Assembly: GCA_013397075.1 (NCBI GenBank)
Contig: VWZS01009631.1
Coordinates: 738,885 to 802,884, forward strand
Length of the DNA: 64,000 nucleotides
Direction of reading: 5' to 3'
From: Rhabdornis inornatus
Lineage: Eukaryota; Chordata; Aves; Passeriformes; Rhabdornithidae
Shown: positions 60,517 to 64,000 of the stretch, in pieces
Numbering within the stretch: the stretch's first letter is position 1
Layout of the letters: every line of letters begins with the position of its first letter
Translations under genes and position numbers: made by a program
The notes under the pieces: model-generated
The model's database searches: none
The model's input: the letters and a program-made list of their open reading frames with translations, nothing else
Told to the model about the DNA's origin: nothing

Positions 60517-63500
60517 AAGCATTGTAAAATAATTCTGCTCTGCCATACATTTTCACAGCACCTAGCTCAATTAGATCAAAATTTCTCATTCTTTTGGCAA
60601 GGTTACAAAGACACTAATGCATGGGAAATAGTAAGAACTGTAGGTTACATCAGGGTACAAACCACTGACATTAGGTACAACCTAACAACCATTCTCACAC
60701 AGAACTGACACATGGTTTAAGAGGTGAACATAACATGTTGTTCTCCCTACCAAATGAGGGTGTTTTCTGCATTAAAATTGGTTTTGGAAGAATGGGAGGC
60801 ACCAGGTGAAAAAAACCTGTACTCTTAGCATTCCATTAAAAAGATCTTAATTCCACTAAATTAAGGGAAACATTTACAATCCATTCTCTCCATCTCCATT
60901 CTCCCTTAAAATGTCACATCACCCAAATAATTGTAATGGAATTTCCAGAAGTACCTAAGTTAAGTCATCAAGCATCATCAATTATAATGGGTTATGTGTT
61001 TTCAGAGATTTAGAAATCCCACTAGATTTCTTTTTCTTTCCATTTATTTAATGCATAAGATAGGCAGCTAGGATAAGCTTCTGGTTTTAAAGACCCAGAA
61101 TGCCAGGTTCTGACAACCATTTCTAGATGTTACTTCTGATATTCTCAAGGGATATGCAGAAAAGGCTTGCTATTTTGAGCCTGGTTTTTTGGATTATTAA
61201 TTTGCTATTGGGTTCTTAAAATAAATTGAAGTAAGGAATAATTTCTCCTTTGAAACACAGCAACCCAAACAACACTTCTACTTAGATTTTATTCTGAGAA
61301 ATGTCTCTGCAAGACGTATTCATATTAATAATGTATGTTTCATATCCGTCTTTTCTAGGGCAATGAATTCATACCTCTATAAACTGAAGACACTTACAGC
61401 ACAACATTTTTTTCTTCAAAAGTTTAGGGGAAATCCTGATTTTTCCACATACATATATGTACTTTCATCTGTCTCAAAATTAATTATAATTAACAGGATC
61501 CTTTTAAAATATTTTATAATATAATTTGGATTTAATGTTATCCTGTAAAAGTTAAGAGGAATGCTTTAGTCCAACGGTTATTATTTCTTCAATCCTTAAA
61601 CACTTTAAATCAAGAAGTGTTTTAATGCTTTGAAGGTAATCCACAAGCTTCTTATGCTATAAATACATACATTTGAACTAACTTTATATTCTGGGTTTTG
61701 TTCCCCAGATATTTGCAATTTGATTCAGAATAATTTTTTATTAAAAACAATCTTTATACAATTTATCAGTGGATATGTTGCATTGTATAAAGGTCATTGC
61801 AGAGCAGATCAAATCAGTGCATTGCATTTCTTTGATAAGATTTCACATTGTAAATAATCTTTGTGTATTACTGTATTTTCTCAATGGGTCTGTTTTTAAA
61901 AATTATTTGCTCCTAAATCCTAATACTGAAAATACTATTGCATGGGTTCATGTTTCACTTTCCTAGCAGCACATCTGGAATAAATCAACATTTGAGCTCA
62001 GAGTGTGTTTTTGTAAGAACAAAATCATAGTCTTTCTACTGATGCTAATGTAAGGTTAATAGAAAAACTCAGGAGGACCAGATAAATCCTATGGCTCACT
62101 GATATCTAAACCAATTCTGACTCTTAAAATTGTGACATAAATTAAAAACAGCATAAACCATGGAAAAGAGCCTCTCTCAGCACAGAAATTCTTTCAGGTC
62201 TCCATGTTACACCAGGAATGTGGAACTCAAGTAGGTATTTTAGAGCTTCTTAGTGAAGCAGCCAGGTTGGTGGCAACTGTGTAAAAAAATTTCTGTCCTG
62301 GATGTAAACATCCATAAGCACCAGATGCTCAGGGTACATGTGCTTGTACTGCCTTCCACCTGGGATTATCTGAATCTGCCTGAGGCACCTGCTGACACCA
62401 AGGCTTTCAGACCCCTGCTCACAGGCATGGAGGGAAGGGGCAGATAAGGGAACAGATGGGTCTTGAAACACCTCCAGAAGGAGCAAAGGCAGGCTTCTGT
62501 GACCTACTGAGGAAACACACTGCAAAGGCAAGATGCCTTGAGAGAGAATACTTTGCCAGTAGTTCAAGCCAAGTCTCAGCTGACTGCTGACCTCAGCAGG
62601 ACCAGAGGGGTTTCTCCCTCCTCTGGAAAACGCTCAGTGCCTTGAAGCCTCTCTATGCATCAACAGCTAGAGCTGAACCAAATGCAATTTTTCATCCTCT
62701 CAAAAACAAACAGTGAGGTAGAGACAGAAAACCATCAGTCCATGTAGGGTTAAAAAAATTGCCTTTTTCCTTACAGGAAAGAAAGTGATTATGGTGAATT
62801 GTGTAGGAGTATAGAGTACATGACTCATGATTCGTTATTGTAGTGCAGCAGGGAGGCAGAGCTGGAGAAAAAACAGAAAGGACAAAAAGCAATCCTTCCT
62901 AAATCAACAGCTTACATTGCTGTTTGGGGTTTTGTTTTGCCCAAAACCCATTTTTCACCTTTTTGCTGTACTAATTTGGAGGAGCTGACAAGAAAACCTT
63001 CAACACGTTTTTTAGATTATACTTGTAATTTATATTCTAGGGTAGATTACAATAGAAATGATACAGAAGAAAACCCAATATACCTGACCCAAGATAACAT
63101 TAAAGGCACATTGAATGGAGAATAAGAGCATCTCACTGAAATTGTTAAAGATAAGGACCTTTTAAAGAGCCTCAATCATTCACTGCCCACCCAAAAAATC
63201 TTGCATTTTAACAAAAGATTTTTCCAAATTGTAGGTGGGCAAAAAATTATTTTTTACCAGCACTTATGTTTCAAATTTCCTAGATTCCTCCAGAGGAATC
63301 CAGAGGTGTTGTATGTATGATTCTAACACAAGATCAGGACCTTGCCAGACAAAAGAAAAAAAGCCAGCAGACATGGAATACAAAAGGACCTGCTCAGATA
63401 CGCAACTCTTTCCACTGATAGAGAGTGAAGCTGTGGTTATTGAAAGGAAGAATTTGACCTATATTTCTAGATTAGCAACAAACCAAAAGAAAACAAAAAA

Positions 63501-64000
63501 GCAACCTCAGTATTAGTACAACTGTGTGTTAAAAAATGAATGTTTCTGTCTTCTGATACTTCAATTCAGCAGCTTTCACCAATAATGGCAAATTGGTTTA
63601 TGTGAGTTTCATCTGGGATTTCACAAAGTGAAGTATTTGAAAATATTAGTCTCTACAAATACTGAAAAGGTTTCTTGTCTGTGAAGCTCAGAACAAATTC
63701 AAACCAAATTCACAACCAAACCTTATAATCAGCTAAAGACTGTGGTGTTCAACCAACACTGTGGCACTTGTTTGTTTCCATTATTTCACTATTCACCATT
63801 TCAAAAATATTCTGTCAACATATCCTCCACTGTTATTCATGAATCTTCAAGGGGAACCACCTTCCCAGTGACACAGAAACTGCTGAGGAGGGACAAGGGG
63901 AGCAAAGGGATCAAACGAGGTGACTGCCAAGACAAAAGGAGAAAAGTGAGATCTCAAGGAATATTGAATTACATAGGAAAAAGAAAACAAAACTAGAGGA

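Larger units (their letters stand above)
57868..64000. other. Intron upstream of the first visible SLC4A10 exon (incomplete)
   Basis: At least 6,133 bases of intron. The preceding coding exon (the region with EEAVVDRGGTRS in mammals) was searched for on the minus strand and not seen, so it lies beyond base 64000. Local features are the TTTA/TTTC tract at 59141-59176 and the 11-bp tandem repeat at 60484-60516. Confidence 0.75.

Noticed and set aside
63421..63450. Plus-strand reading ESEAVV, resembling the EEAVVDRGG segment of the missing upstream SLC4A10 exon
   Set aside because: It is on the wrong strand, the match is only a few residues and the following residues (IERKNL) do not fit.
1..64000. 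Signs of a bacterial or phage system (operons, CRISPR, toxin-antitoxin)
   Set aside because: The sequence is vertebrate: spliced exons, CR1 elements, no ribosome-binding-site-led gene series and no regularly spaced repeats.

Overview
The window is a piece of a bird (or at least sauropsid) nuclear genome. It is AT-rich, has long introns, and carries CR1 retrotransposon remnants of the avian type. Its one recognisable protein-coding gene is split into small exons on the minus strand, with vertebrate GT-AG splice signals.

That gene is SLC4A10 (NBCn2/NCBE), a sodium-coupled bicarbonate transporter of the SLC4 family. Twelve consecutive coding exons were found, running from 57867 down to 8990. 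Together they hold 1,777 coding bases, about 592 codons. All eleven joins between exons keep the reading frame. They encode the cytoplasmic N-terminal domain, from a His/Arg-rich segment near the N-terminus, and the first part of the membrane domain (about TM1 to TM6). The start codon and first coding exon(s) lie above base 64000. The exons for the extracellular loop, the remaining membrane helices and the C-terminus lie below base 1.

Layout from low to high coordinates: 1-8989 is intron downstream of the last visible exon. From 8990 to 15620 there is a compact cluster of seven exons covering the end of the cytoplasmic domain and TM1-TM6. From 15621 to 57867 five more exons are separated by introns of 4 to 10 kb. 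From 57868 to 64000 is intron upstream. Intron contents are simple-sequence tracts, two CR1 fragments (31450-32266 plus, 50256-50370 minus), an assembly gap of 18 N in a poly-A run, and AT-rich stretches with homeodomain-type motifs that could be conserved enhancers. No tRNA, rRNA, CRISPR array, bacterial operon or second protein-coding gene was found.

I did not find a previously undescribed biological system. The best leads are an internally deleted CR1 copy, the apparent absence of a cassette exon known from mammals together with an unexplained sense-strand open frame in the same intron, a hairpin/duplication at 4298-4345, and a few enhancer-like intronic blocks.
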